DNA of 64,000 nucleotides from Cribrihabitans marinus (GTDB taxonomy: Bacteria > Pseudomonadota > Alphaproteobacteria > Rhodobacterales > Rhodobacteraceae), in the NCBI RefSeq assembly GCF_900109035.1, contig NZ_FNYD01000013.1, positions 19,716 through 83,715 of the forward strand, written 5' to 3'. Within the stretch, counting starts at the first letter, position 1. Each line of letters begins with the position of its first letter. This document shows positions 50,768 to 59,472 of this stretch, piece after piece. The notes below the pieces were generated by a model that was given only the letters and a program-made list of their open reading frames with translations, had not been told where the DNA came from and ran no database searches. The position numbers and the translations under genes are program-made.

Positions 50768-52288
50768 TCAGCGGTTCACGCTGATGCGGTCCAGACGGTA
50801 GGCGGTAGTCGGCAGCGTCTCGAAGCCTTCGACCCCATCCGCGATGGCAAAGACCGTATCGGGATGCCCGATGGGCACAGCCGTAAAGGTTTCGCGCATC
50901 ATGTTCTCGAAATCGCGCACGGCGGCTTCGCGACCGGCCGCATCCGGTGCCACCAGGTATTTTTCGAGCGCGCCGCCGAGGGCATCGAGATCCCAACCGC
51001 CCAGCGGGCCAAAGGCGCCCCCGTAGAAGGCGAACATTTCAGCGACGGTGGTGCCAAAGGTGGTGTTGCCAAGCAGCCAGACATCGAACTCGCCGTTCAG
51101 AACCTGCCCGAGGATCGTGTTGAAATCGGACACGTTCAGGGTCACCTGAAAGCCGGCATCCTGCAGTTGCGCCTGGACGGCTTGCACGAGCACCTCGTCC
51201 ACGCCGCGGATATAGGCCGCGCTCAGCGTGATCTCGGGCTTGGGGGTCGGCGATGCTGCCAAGGCAGCCTCGGCGGTTTCAAGGTCGAAATCCCAGGATC
51301 CGGCATCGGCAGGCACCGCGCCGGTGGTGCCGGGCATCAGCATGCCCTGCACCGGCACCGAAAGTCCGGGCCACAATGCTTCACCGATCGCGTCGCGGTC
51401 CACCGCGTAGGACAGTGCCTTGCGCGCCTCGATGGAGTCGAAGGGCGGTTTGTAGTTGTTGGTGAAGAGGAACATCGTTCGAGCGGTTGGACTGACGATG
51501 TGGCGCTGGGCCTCGGGAATCTGGTCGATGAAATCGAAGCGGACGTTTTCGTAGATGTCGATGTCGCCCGACTGGAAGGCGGCAAGACGCTCGTTGTCGC
51601 CCTGGATGATCTTCATATCGACACGGTCAAGACCGGTCTCGGCGGCATTCCAGTAATGCGGGTTCCTGACCAGCGACATGGACGATCCCGGCGTCCATGC
51701 GTCCAGCGCGAACGGCCCCGAGGCGAGCGGTTCGGCAAAGAAGGCATCCGCGTCCTTGCCGTTCATGTTCTCGGGCAGGACGTAGACCCAGATCAGGCCC
51801 GACATGAAGATGTTGTCGGGGCCCGCCAGAGTGACCTTGACGGTGTGATCGTCGACTGCCTCGGCCGCAGTCATGCCGGCCAGCATGCCCTTGTAGTTCT
51901 GCGACTTTTCCTTGGCCGCGCTCAGTGAATAGACCACATCGGCGGCAGTGACCGGGCTGCCATCGGAAAAGGCCGCGTTGGCGCGAAGTTTGAACACATA
52001 GCTGTTCGATGCCGAGTCGAAGTCCCAGCTTTCAGCCAGCCCCGGAACGTAGCCGGGATCGTCCTTCGAGCCGTAGACCAGAGTGTCGAACAGCATCGGA
52101 TGAACGATCTCGTCTTCGATCGTGGAGTGCGAGAATACGCTCATCGCGGAAACATCGGCCGGGCGCCCGATCGTCAGGGTTCCGTCGGCAAGAGCCGCGG
52201 AAGGCGCGACCGGAAGCGTCAGGAGCAGGGCCGCCGCGGCGACGACAAGGCGTCCGCGAAACGAATGCGGCAGGGCTTTCGTCAGCAT
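50768..52288 (-). CDS. Oligopeptide/opine-type ABC transporter, periplasmic substrate-binding protein
   Basis: A 506-residue family 5 solute-binding protein. ATG 52288 has GAGAGGA 8 nt upstream and gives a long Sec signal peptide (RGRLVVAAAALLLTLPVAP ... ALADG). The mature start GTLTIGRPADVSAMSVF and the GLAESWDFDSASNSYVFKLR segment are typical of this family, as is DGSPVTAADVVYSL. The ligand could be a peptide, an opine or a guanidino compound. The last fits the ureohydrolase gene at the head of the same transcript. Confidence 0.92.
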   Translation of the reverse strand: MLTKALPHSFRGRLVVAAAALLLTLPVAPSAALADGTLTIGRPADVSAMSVFSHSTIEDEIVHPMLFDTLVYGSKDDPGYVPGLAESWDFDSASNSYVFKLRANAAFSDGSPVTAADVVYSLSAAKEKSQNYKGMLAGMTAAEAVDDHTVKVTLAGPDNIFMSGLIWVYVLPENMNGKDADAFFAEPLASGPFALDAWTPGSSMSLVRNPHYWNAAETGLDRVDMKIIQGDNERLAAFQSGDIDIYENVRFDFIDQIPEAQRHIVSPTARTMFLFTNNYKPPFDSIEARKALSYAVDRDAIGEALWPGLSVPVQGMLMPGTTGAVPADAGSWDFDLETAEAALAASPTPKPEITLSAAYIRGVDEVLVQAVQAQLQDAGFQVTLNVSDFNTILGQVLNGEFDVWLLGNTTFGTTVAEMFAFYGGAFGPLGGWDLDALGGALEKYLVAPDAAGREAAVRDFENMMRETFTAVPIGHPDTVFAIADGVEGFETLPTTAYRLDRISVNR

Positions 52289-52334
52289 TGGTGATTTCCT
52301 CTCTGTTGTGGTGCCGGCCGCTTGTTGCAGCTGG

Positions 52335-52625
52335 TCATATTTCGATCTGGACGCGTGCCGCTTCGGCCGCATGGGCGCCGAACTTCTGAAAGAACGCGAC
52401 ATGCTCGGCATGGGCCTGATAGCTATTCCAATCCTCGACGCTGGCGAAATCGGCGGTCATGGCATAGTCGAAATTGGCCTCTGCCAATCCTTGATCCGGT
52501 CCCCAGGACATGGACTGGACGTGCGGAATCGCTTCACACATTTTTGCGAACCCTGCGCTGACCTGGTCGACGACGGCCGGGTCGGTTCCCGGCTTCCAGT
52601 TGAACATCACGATGTGCCGTATCAT
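52335..52625 (-). CDS. Dabb-family (stress-responsive A/B barrel) protein
   Basis: A 96-residue ferredoxin-like barrel protein. It starts MIRHIVMFNWKPGTDPAVVD, the usual Dabb opening, with SMSWGPDQGLAEANFDYAMT and the FASVEDWNSYQAHAEHVAF helix. ATG 52625 overlaps the ureohydrolase stop by 4 bp. Dabb proteins form dimers and bind or rearrange small molecules; no catalytic residue can be named. Its presence between ureohydrolase and transporter genes suggests a helper role in that pathway. Confidence 0.88.
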   Translation of the reverse strand: MIRHIVMFNWKPGTDPAVVDQVSAGFAKMCEAIPHVQSMSWGPDQGLAEANFDYAMTADFASVEDWNSYQAHAEHVAFFQKFGAHAAEAARVQIEI

Positions 52626-53608
52626 GGCGCGCTTCCTCTTGACACGCGAGCCAGCCGAGCTTCGGCCAGCAAACACAGGATTTCGTACATCAGGGTGGCC
52701 CCGATCAGGGCCGTCGAGTCGGACGGATCCCACTGTGGAGAGACCTCCACCAGATCGGCGCCGACAATGTCGAGCCCGCGACAGCCGCGCAGGATCTGCT
52801 GCGCCTCGCGGGACAGAAGCCCACCGATTTCGGGCGTCCCAGTTCCCGGTGCGAAGGCCGGGTCGATGGCGTCGATGTCGAAGCTGAGATAGACCGGCAT
52901 GTCGCCCACGACGCGGTGGATCTCGTCGATCACGCCTTGGATGCCCAGCTCGTAGACCTCTTCGATGAAGACGACGCGAAACCCCTTGTCCTTGGGATAA
53001 TCCCATTGGTCGGCGAAGTTCTGCGTGCCGCGGATGCCGATCTGGATGATCTTTTCGGGCACCATGAAACCCTCTTCGACACCGAGGTAGAACGGGCACC
53101 CATGGTGGAACTTCGAGCCGCGGACCTCGCCAACGGTATCGGAATGGGCATCGAAATGAACGATCGCGACGGGTCGTTCAGCACCGATGGCCCGAACGAT
53201 AGGATAGGTGACCGAATGGTCGCCCCCGGCAAACAGCGGGGTTATGCCGCGCTCGACGAGCCCCGCCACGTAGCTGGTGATGTCCGTGTGGCAGCCTTCG
53301 ACATTATGGATGTGGTTGAACCGAATGTCGCCGCCATCGGCCACGCGGCAGGAGTCGTAGGGATTGAAACGGGTAACATGGTGGATCTGGCGCGTCATGA
53401 TCGAGGCGTCGCGCAATGCTCGAGGGCCGAACCGTGCGCCGGGACGAGTACCGGTCGCTTCGTCGAAGGGTATGCCGACGATGGCGATGTCGACATCTTT
53501 GAGATCCGGTTTGTGCGGGCACCGCATGAACGTTGCTATCTCGGAATACCGCGGCTCATAGGCCGGATTGTTCGTGGCCCCCTTGAACATGTCTCTGCCG
53601 TTCGACAT
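52622..53608 (-). CDS. Cytoplasmic arginase/agmatinase-family ureohydrolase
   Basis: A 328-residue ureohydrolase with no signal peptide. The binuclear metal ligands are all present: His131 (AGGDHS), Asp153/His155/Asp157 (FDAHSD), Asp244/Asp246 (SFDIDAIDP), followed by APGTGTPE, the agmatinase/guanidinobutyrase-type loop. It splits a guanidino group to urea and a primary amine, needing Mn or Ni. Agmatine, guanidinobutyrate or guanidinopropionate are candidates. It is the first gene of the minus-strand operon that includes an ABC transporter, aminotransferases and a ThDP enzyme. Confidence 0.92.
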   Translation of the reverse strand: MSNGRDMFKGATNNPAYEPRYSEIATFMRCPHKPDLKDVDIAIVGIPFDEATGTRPGARFGPRALRDASIMTRQIHHVTRFNPYDSCRVADGGDIRFNHIHNVEGCHTDITSYVAGLVERGITPLFAGGDHSVTYPIVRAIGAERPVAIVHFDAHSDTVGEVRGSKFHHGCPFYLGVEEGFMVPEKIIQIGIRGTQNFADQWDYPKDKGFRVVFIEEVYELGIQGVIDEIHRVVGDMPVYLSFDIDAIDPAFAPGTGTPEIGGLLSREAQQILRGCRGLDIVGADLVEVSPQWDPSDSTALIGATLMYEILCLLAEARLARVSRGSAP

Positions 53609-53770
53609 TCCTGATCCCTTGCTTGCGCAGGCGGCGCAGCGTCATGCCGCATCGGCTTTCGTGGCGTGTTCCGGTTTCATCGATAAACTTCGCCAGTTTG
53701 CAGAAAAAGTTGCTAACCTTGTGGTCGTGTTCTTGATGCCGGGAATGCGGAAACTCAGGACCAGAAACGA
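53609..53770. promoter_or_regulatory. Divergent control region between ureohydrolase operon and regulator gene
   Basis: This 162-bp gap separates the minus-strand ureohydrolase operon from the plus-strand regulator. It contains GTTGCTAAC at 53709-53717, a 9-mer of the form GTT-N3-AAC that reappears exactly at 55352-55360 in front of the porin gene. A common binding site for the regulator encoded at 53771 is a reasonable guess. The promoters themselves cannot be placed with confidence. Confidence 0.4.
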
Positions 53771-55312
53771 ATGAGCCGGGCTAAGGATACATCGAACAAC
53801 GGCGCCATCGACGCCTTGACAGGTGCTTTGGCATGCGACCCGCGCTTTGAGGCGTCCGACCGCCTGAAAGCCCTGTTGACGTATCTGGGCAAGCGCGCGG
53901 CATCCGGCGACAAGGTCACTCAAACCGAGATTGCACAGGACGTGATGCGATTGGGATCGGATTTCGATCCCCAGGTGGATGCCCATGTCCGCATCGAAGT
54001 GGGACGGTTGCGAAAGGCGCTTGAGTTGCACCATGCCCGCAACGGGCAGAACGAGCATACTCAGATCATCATTCCAAAGGGAAGTTACCGCCCCGAGGCG
54101 GTTTCTTTTGGCCCGGTGGTGCCGGAAATGGCTTTGGGCAAAACCGCATGCGTGTCCGTTTTTACCGGTTTTGAATGTGGTCCCGAACTTCCGCACGAGG
54201 TTGCAGAGCTTGCCGCGAGAGAGCTGCGTGTTCTTTGCTTCGCATCGCCACTGTCGCGTTCAGGTGTCGCCAGATTTCCCGTTCGGGTCGCGGAGAACGC
54301 GGCCGAATGGCAGAAAATGGTGGCAGACGAAAGATCTCATCTGGCACTGCACGTCACCGGGTATCGCACCGAGGCTCAATATCGGGTTCTCGTCGAAGTC
54401 TCGCAGTCGGATACAGGCGAGATCGTGCACTCGCAACGTCAGGCCTTCGCTCCCGACTTCAGTCCGACGCGGCTCGCGCAGAAAATCGCTCGCGGCACGG
54501 CAAATATCCTCTCTGATCCAATCCTCGGTGCCGTGCCTGTCCTGGCTGCAAACCGGTTCGACAACCAGGCCTTGGCGGTTCTTTTGTCCGCATACCGATT
54601 CATGGCAACCCAGCGCATCGAGCAAATACCAGAGGTTCTTGCGGGATTGGAGCATATGGCGCGGTCCGGGCATGCGGCGCCTCCGGTCAAGGCGCTGCAC
54701 GCTGAAATCGCGAGGGTGCATGGCTGGTTACAGGGCAGCGACAGCCGCAGTGACGCACTGCGTTGTCTCGAGATGGCCGAGAATGCGATTGCCGAGGATC
54801 CCAGCGATCTGACCTGTCGGATCGCGCTGGCCTACAACCGTCTGAACGCCGGCCTGATCGAAGCTGCTTTGCACACCGGGGCCACGACGCTTGCAAACCC
54901 GGCGCCGACATCTCTGACCCACATGACGCGGATGCTGGTCGCTGTCTCGGACACCGAAGGCCAGTATCGGCCGTTGCTGTGCAGTTCCGATCTTGAAGAC
55001 GACACGCCGTTCTTCATGAAGGAATTCGCCGAAATCATACCGATGATCCGTTGGAGCGAGATCCATGAGGCCGAGCGCCGGCTGGCAGGCTCGCTCTTTC
55101 CCAACATCTTCTGGCTGCATGTGTTTCACACCGCGGTGCTGGCCGAGATGGGCGACCTGAAACGCGCGGCACGAAGCGTCGAGCGTATCCGGCACCAGCT
55201 TCCCGACTGCCGGATGTCGCTGAAACGGATGATCCTGGGCGTCTTTCCAAGGGAAAACGAACACGCTTACCTGTTTCGCGGACTGAAGGATGCCGGCCTG
55301 CGGCTGGCCTGA
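53771..55312 (+). CDS. Winged-helix regulator with C-terminal helical-repeat (TPR-like) domain
   Basis: A 513-residue protein. The N-terminal 110 residues resemble the OmpR/CadC-type winged-helix domain seen at the start of many TolB/TPR-type regulators: VTQTEIAQDVMRLGSDFDPQ, VDAHVRIEVGRLRKALELHH, then IIIPKGSYRPEAV. The middle and C-terminal parts are helical repeats (for example ALRCLEMAENAIAEDPSDLTCRIALAYNRLNAG, where A-L, L-A-Y and N are TPR-like). No membrane helix is seen, so it is probably a cytoplasmic regulator. It lies between the two ureohydrolase arms and is the likely control gene for both. Confidence 0.7.
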   Translation: MSRAKDTSNNGAIDALTGALACDPRFEASDRLKALLTYLGKRAASGDKVTQTEIAQDVMRLGSDFDPQVDAHVRIEVGRLRKALELHHARNGQNEHTQIIIPKGSYRPEAVSFGPVVPEMALGKTACVSVFTGFECGPELPHEVAELAARELRVLCFASPLSRSGVARFPVRVAENAAEWQKMVADERSHLALHVTGYRTEAQYRVLVEVSQSDTGEIVHSQRQAFAPDFSPTRLAQKIARGTANILSDPILGAVPVLAANRFDNQALAVLLSAYRFMATQRIEQIPEVLAGLEHMARSGHAAPPVKALHAEIARVHGWLQGSDSRSDALRCLEMAENAIAEDPSDLTCRIALAYNRLNAGLIEAALHTGATTLANPAPTSLTHMTRMLVAVSDTEGQYRPLLCSSDLEDDTPFFMKEFAEIIPMIRWSEIHEAERRLAGSLFPNIFWLHVFHTAVLAEMGDLKRAARSVERIRHQLPDCRMSLKRMILGVFPRENEHAYLFRGLKDAGLRLA

Positions 55313-55321
55313 GCGTCGCGC

Positions 55322-55360
55322 TTGACGCTTTCCATTTCGGGTTCTGTAACCGTTGCTAAC
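55322..55360 (+). promoter_or_regulatory. Probable promoter and GTTGCTAAC site upstream of the porin gene
   Basis: TTGACG (55322-55327) and TGTAAC (55345-55350) are spaced by 17 bp. GTTGCTAAC (55352-55360) follows directly, where transcription would begin, and is the same 9-mer found at 53709. A protein bound here would act as a roadblock or repressor. Confidence 0.45.
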
Positions 55361-55428
55361 TTATGCGAAGGGAGTTGCAGCTTTAGCGTCAGTCTCGATT
55401 TCAACTAACGAGGCTGGGGTAGAAATCC

Positions 55429-56682
55429 ATGTTTCTTCCCGTTTTGGTCAAACTCCAATCCGATCTCAGGCTATGGGGCGTTGCGAACTGCGGCGCCGCG
55501 CTGCTGACAGCGGCGTCCTGGCAATTGGTGCAAGCTGATGAAGCGCCTGGGAACGGGTTTGAATACGGAGAGATTTCGGGTCTTTTCGAAGCTCCCGGTG
55601 AAAGAGACGGCTATGTTTCGTTCGGCGTTTTCGATCGTGCCTTCGAAGCTTACTCCGATTGGAAATCCAGCCTGCAGGATAAGCACGGGTTCTCCTTCCT
55701 CATCGAAGATCGCATGATCAACCAATGGGGCGATGGCGCCGAGGTTTACGACAACGAGCTGAACCTGATCGCCCGGCAGGAGTTCTTTCGTTCAGCGCCC
55801 GGGTCGCTGTCTCTCAATGTCTGGGGCCAGTTCGCAAACTCCCTCGCCGGGCGGACCGCCGGGCGTTTCCAGGCCGATCTGGGCGTTCTGTCACCACTCA
55901 ACGGGGGCACTTCAGGTCCAGATACGTCCAACCAGATCCTTCAGATGCTCGCCGTCGAATATGTTGCGCCGAATGAGCGCTGGCGGTTTCAGGCAGGCAA
56001 GCTGGCGTTGAGAACCCTGGTCAATCTCAATCGCTATGCCAATGGCGACAGCGAGATGTTCTTTTCGCCGATGCTGGGTAACAACCCGGTGGTGCCATAC
56101 ACCGCGCTTCTTGGGTTGGGCTTATTTGCCGAGTACCGCACGGATCTTTGGCGGGTTTCCGCGCTGGTGCGCGCGCCCGACACGGAACTGGGTCTTTCGA
56201 CTGACGCGTGGTCCGCGGGTAATCGCGGATACGTAGTCGAGGCGGCCTTGACGCCGCGGATACCGGGCTTGGGCGACGGAATCTATCGCCTGACATGGTC
56301 GCTGGACGAGGCGAACGCCACTTTCCCGAGAATGGAAACCTGGTCGTTCAGTGCGGATCAGGACATCGGTGCACGTATTGGCGCCTTTGCTCGCTACGCG
56401 CAGGCCGATGCGACGTTTCGCGATTTCCGCCGTCGCGCGGCCGTGGGATTCCAGGTCAAGAAGCCCTTCGGGTTCACTCATGACCGCATTGGCCTGGGAG
56501 GCTGGTGGGGCGATCCGACGAACCAAGCCCTGCGCGACGAGCGCGGCATCGAGTTGTTCTACAACGCACAGATCACCCCCTACCTGCAGATCACACCCGA
56601 CCTGCAGGTCGTCTTCGACCCGACCAACAGCACCGCAAGTTCCGAGGTCGTGTTCGGCCTGCGGCTGCGCCTCGCCCTCTGA
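55429..56682 (+). CDS. OprB-like carbohydrate-selective porin
   Basis: A 417-residue outer-membrane protein. The N-terminal 36 residues are a signal peptide (LLTAASWQLVQADEAPG). The remainder has alternating aromatic strands and ends in GLRLRLAL, a beta-barrel pattern. Family-type segments include YGEISGLFEAPGERDGYVSFG, EYVAPNERWRFQAGKL and the late QITPYLQITPDLQVVFDP, which is strongly OprB-like. It probably lets the substrate of the nearby transporter through the outer membrane. It opens the plus-strand arm and follows a plausible promoter. Confidence 0.85.
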   Translation: MFLPVLVKLQSDLRLWGVANCGAALLTAASWQLVQADEAPGNGFEYGEISGLFEAPGERDGYVSFGVFDRAFEAYSDWKSSLQDKHGFSFLIEDRMINQWGDGAEVYDNELNLIARQEFFRSAPGSLSLNVWGQFANSLAGRTAGRFQADLGVLSPLNGGTSGPDTSNQILQMLAVEYVAPNERWRFQAGKLALRTLVNLNRYANGDSEMFFSPMLGNNPVVPYTALLGLGLFAEYRTDLWRVSALVRAPDTELGLSTDAWSAGNRGYVVEAALTPRIPGLGDGIYRLTWSLDEANATFPRMETWSFSADQDIGARIGAFARYAQADATFRDFRRRAAVGFQVKKPFGFTHDRIGLGGWWGDPTNQALRDERGIELFYNAQITPYLQITPDLQVVFDPTNSTASSEVVFGLRLRLAL

Positions 56683-56701
56683 ACCCGAAAAGGACCCTAC
56701 C

Positions 56702-56914
56702 ATGATCAAGGCATTCACCCATGCGACGGCGGCGGTTGCGATCGTCGGGCTGTCGCTGGCCCTCGCACCTTCTCCGGCCCGGGCCGATGCGCTCAAGGGC
56801 GCCGTCATCGGGGCCGGGGTCGGTGCCCTGGTCGGCGGCAAGAAGGGCGCCCGCAACGGCGCCATCGTCGGTGCCATCGCCGGCGGCGTAAAGAAAAACC
56901 GGCGCAAGCGTTGA
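56702..56914 (+). CDS. Small exported glycine-zipper protein
   Basis: A 70-residue protein with a signal peptide (AVAIVGLSLALAPSPARADA) and a glycine-zipper segment (GAVIGAGVGALVGGKKGARNG and GAIVGAIAGG), then a basic tail KKNRRKR. Glycine zippers insert into or pack against membranes. It is 19 bp after the porin gene and in the same transcript. It may be a cell-envelope accessory; no function is known. Confidence 0.8.
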   Translation: MIKAFTHATAAVAIVGLSLALAPSPARADALKGAVIGAGVGALVGGKKGARNGAIVGAIAGGVKKNRRKR

Positions 56915-56925
56915 GGAGAAACCCG

Positions 56926-57291
56926 ATGATCCGCAAGACTTTTTCCATCCTCGCGGCGGTTTGCGCGGCGTCTACGGCCGGTGCGCAGGATGCCGAGACC
57001 GAGTCCATCCTCGCCGAGGCGCAGGGCCACCTGCACCTGACCTGCAATACTATCGTCGAACAGTTCGGCCAGTCCGAGGACAAGCTCCTCGATACGGTCG
57101 GCCTAATGGTCGCCGTATCGCTGAACAATCGCGGCATCGACTTTCTGAAGCTCGATCTGACCGATCAGGAAACCGATGAAATCCAGGCCGAATTCGCCGA
57201 CCAGATCGGCGACGCCTGCGCCGAGGATGCCGACCAGCTGATGGCCGGAATTGTCGACCGCGTCGTGGCCGAACTCGTTCAGTTTTATTGA
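56926..57291 (+). CDS. Small exported protein of unknown function
   Basis: A 121-residue protein from ATG 56926 (GAGGAG 7 nt upstream). It has a signal peptide (RKTFSILAAVCAASTAGAQ), and the mature part is acidic and helical with two cysteines (HLTCNTIVEQF and IGDACAEDADQL) that could form a disulfide in the periplasm. No family is recognised. It sits between the glycine-zipper gene and the exported ureohydrolase gene, so a role in the periplasm with that enzyme is possible. Confidence 0.7.
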   Translation: MIRKTFSILAAVCAASTAGAQDAETESILAEAQGHLHLTCNTIVEQFGQSEDKLLDTVGLMVAVSLNNRGIDFLKLDLTDQETDEIQAEFADQIGDACAEDADQLMAGIVDRVVAELVQFY

Positions 57292-57313
57292 GCCTCAGGA
57301 ATTGGAGATTCCG

Positions 57314-58570
57314 ATGACCTTAAGAACCCTTCTTGGCTCCGCGGCGCTGGCCGCCCTGCTTCCATGCGCGACGCTGGCCCAGGTTATGTCTCTTGACGAG
57401 CCCGACGAACAGGCGCCGATCCAGGACGGGGAAGAACCGCTTATCCGGATGAACAAGGACGACCCGAGCTACGATGTCTGGAAACTGCTGCGCGATGATC
57501 TGTCCAAAGGTCGCGAGCCGGGTCCGATCAACATTCAACGGCTGCGGGGTGGCTTTCCCTGGCAGGGAATGCCGACCTTCTTCCATATGCCCGTTGCCCT
57601 TACCCCGGAGGATCTGAAAGCGGGCGAGGTGGACATCGCCATTTTCGGGGCCGAGATGTACAACGGAATGCGCGTTCAGTCCTACGGACCGATGGAAATG
57701 CGCGCACCGATGAAATCCGAGGTCTACCACAACTGGGGCTTTCACATGCCCGAGCTGGATTCCGGCCTCGCCGCGCTCGACGAGTTGAACGTCGTCGACT
57801 ATGGCAACGCCCCGGTACATCCGCTGAGCATGGAAATCTCGATCCCAGAAGTGCGGAAATTCGTGGCCGAAGTCGCCGGAATTGAGTTGGAAAACGGCAA
57901 CCGAACGATCCCAATCATCATCGGCGGCGGCCATGTGCTGATGTACCCCGATGCCGCCGGTCTGACCGACGTTTACGGCAAGGGAAATCTGCAGATCATC
58001 CATTTCGACGCTCATGCCGATCAGGCGCCGGTGGGTTTTGGCGTGTACAACACCCACGGAAACCCGGTGCGTCGGCTGGTTGAAGAGGGTTTCATCAACG
58101 GCGAGGACATCATTCAGATTGGCCTGCGTGGCCCGAATTCGACCGATCTGAACGGGGTCGCCTGGAATCGCGAGTCGGGCCTGCGCTATCACATGATGGC
58201 CGAGGTCGAACGTCGCGGCTGGCAAGCGGTGATGGATGACGTGCTGGCCGAAGCCAGGGCAAATGGCAAGCCACTCTTTCTGAGCTTTGACATCGATGTG
58301 GTCGACCCTGCCTTCATCCCCGGCACATCGACGCCCGAGCCCGGCGGGATGTACATGCGCGAGGCGCTGCCGCTGGTGCGCCGGATCTGCGCAGAAAACA
58401 ACCTGGTCGGCATGGAGATCGTGGAACTGCGGCCCGAGCGAGACCCGGGTTACATTTCGGTTCAGAACTCAAAGGCAATCCTGCGTCAATGCCTGAACGG
58501 CATAGCAATGGCCAAGCACAACCTGCCGGACAACTACCTGCACCCCGACATCGTGGATGACGGCAAATGA
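57314..58570 (+). CDS. Exported arginase/agmatinase-family ureohydrolase
   Basis: A 418-residue ureohydrolase with a signal peptide (TLLGSAALAALLPCATLAQ, cleavage near residue 22), so it should act in the periplasm. All six metal ligands are in place: His207 (GGGHV), Asp232/His234/Asp236 (FDAHAD), Asp326/Asp328 (SFDIDVVDP). The usual GGDH is GGGH here; the missing Asp is not a metal ligand. An N-terminal extension of about 80 residues (MNKDDPSYDVWKLLRDD) is absent from the cytoplasmic enzyme at 52622. Enzymes of this fold are almost always cytoplasmic. It precedes genes for a parvulin, HupE-like protein and metal transporter. The substrate is inferred as a guanidino compound. Confidence 0.85.
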   Translation: MTLRTLLGSAALAALLPCATLAQVMSLDEPDEQAPIQDGEEPLIRMNKDDPSYDVWKLLRDDLSKGREPGPINIQRLRGGFPWQGMPTFFHMPVALTPEDLKAGEVDIAIFGAEMYNGMRVQSYGPMEMRAPMKSEVYHNWGFHMPELDSGLAALDELNVVDYGNAPVHPLSMEISIPEVRKFVAEVAGIELENGNRTIPIIIGGGHVLMYPDAAGLTDVYGKGNLQIIHFDAHADQAPVGFGVYNTHGNPVRRLVEEGFINGEDIIQIGLRGPNSTDLNGVAWNRESGLRYHMMAEVERRGWQAVMDDVLAEARANGKPLFLSFDIDVVDPAFIPGTSTPEPGGMYMREALPLVRRICAENNLVGMEIVELRPERDPGYISVQNSKAILRQCLNGIAMAKHNLPDNYLHPDIVDDGK

Positions 58571-59472
58571 AGGGGAGGACCAACCACGACTCCCGCGCCC
58601 GGCCGGAACTGCTTCGGCGTGTCGTCCGCGAACCCCTTGTCGGGTTCGCAGCGGCAGCGGTGGCGATCTTCGGCTTTAACGCCCTCGTCGCCGAGCCCGA
58701 ACAGGAGACGATCCTACTGTCGCCCGACTCCGTCGCGCTGATGATCGAGAATCGCGAGGCCGTGCTGGGCCGCAGTCTGACAGAGCAGGAACAGGACCGG
58801 ATCGTGCAGAATCTGGCGGATCAGGAGGTACTGGTGCGCGAAGCGGTCAGGCTTGGCCTCTTCATGCACGATCCGAAGACGCGGAAGCGGCTGATCGACC
58901 AGATGCACTTCCTGATGGCCAAGAAAGCGCCGGCTCCGTCCAGGCAGGACCTGGAACGCCTGCGCAGCGCGCGACCGGACCGTTATCTCTTTCCGCGCAC
59001 CGTCAGTTTCGAGCATGTGTTCTTCACGGGCGACGCAACACCTGCACAGGCGCTGCTGCGCGACCTGCAGGATGGTGCGGAGATTCCGCCGGAAGCAGGC
59101 GACCGGTTCTGGCTGGGGCGTCAGCTCGAGGGCTATACGGACTCGCAATTGCTGACGCTTTTGGGGCATGGCTTCGTTCGCGATCTCCGCGCGCTCGAAC
59201 CGGGCATCTGGTCGGGTCCCGTCAAGTCCGCCCGGGGCTGGCATATCGTGCGCGTGACCGCGTTTCACGACCCAAAGCCGTTGCCGGAACGCGAAGTTCA
59301 GCGGCGTTTGCTGGAAGACTGGGAAACCGATTACCGTCGCAGGACCTATGATGCCCAACTTGCCGAGATGCGGCGACATTATCGTGTCGGGCTGGCGGAT
59401 GCCCCGCTGCGCGCCGTGCAGGAGGTCGCCGGGCTCCGCCCCGAGGCGGGTAAGACAGGACAGCGGCCATGA
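58567..59472 (+). CDS. Parvulin/PpiC-type peptidyl-prolyl isomerase, membrane-anchored
   Basis: A 301-residue protein. One hydrophobic segment at residues 22-42 (EPLVGFAAAAVAIFGFNALV) anchors it in the inner membrane or serves as an uncleaved signal. SurA-like N-terminal helices follow (LTEQEQDRIVQNLADQEVLV), then a parvulin-like domain (VSFEHVFFTGDATPAQ ... GIWSGPVKSARGWHIVRV, with a typical SARGWHIV ending). It may fold periplasmic partners such as the exported ureohydrolase; the two genes overlap by 4 bp. Confidence 0.82.
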   Translation: MKGRTNHDSRARPELLRRVVREPLVGFAAAAVAIFGFNALVAEPEQETILLSPDSVALMIENREAVLGRSLTEQEQDRIVQNLADQEVLVREAVRLGLFMHDPKTRKRLIDQMHFLMAKKAPAPSRQDLERLRSARPDRYLFPRTVSFEHVFFTGDATPAQALLRDLQDGAEIPPEAGDRFWLGRQLEGYTDSQLLTLLGHGFVRDLRALEPGIWSGPVKSARGWHIVRVTAFHDPKPLPEREVQRRLLEDWETDYRRRTYDAQLAEMRRHYRVGLADAPLRAVQEVAGLRPEAGKTGQRP

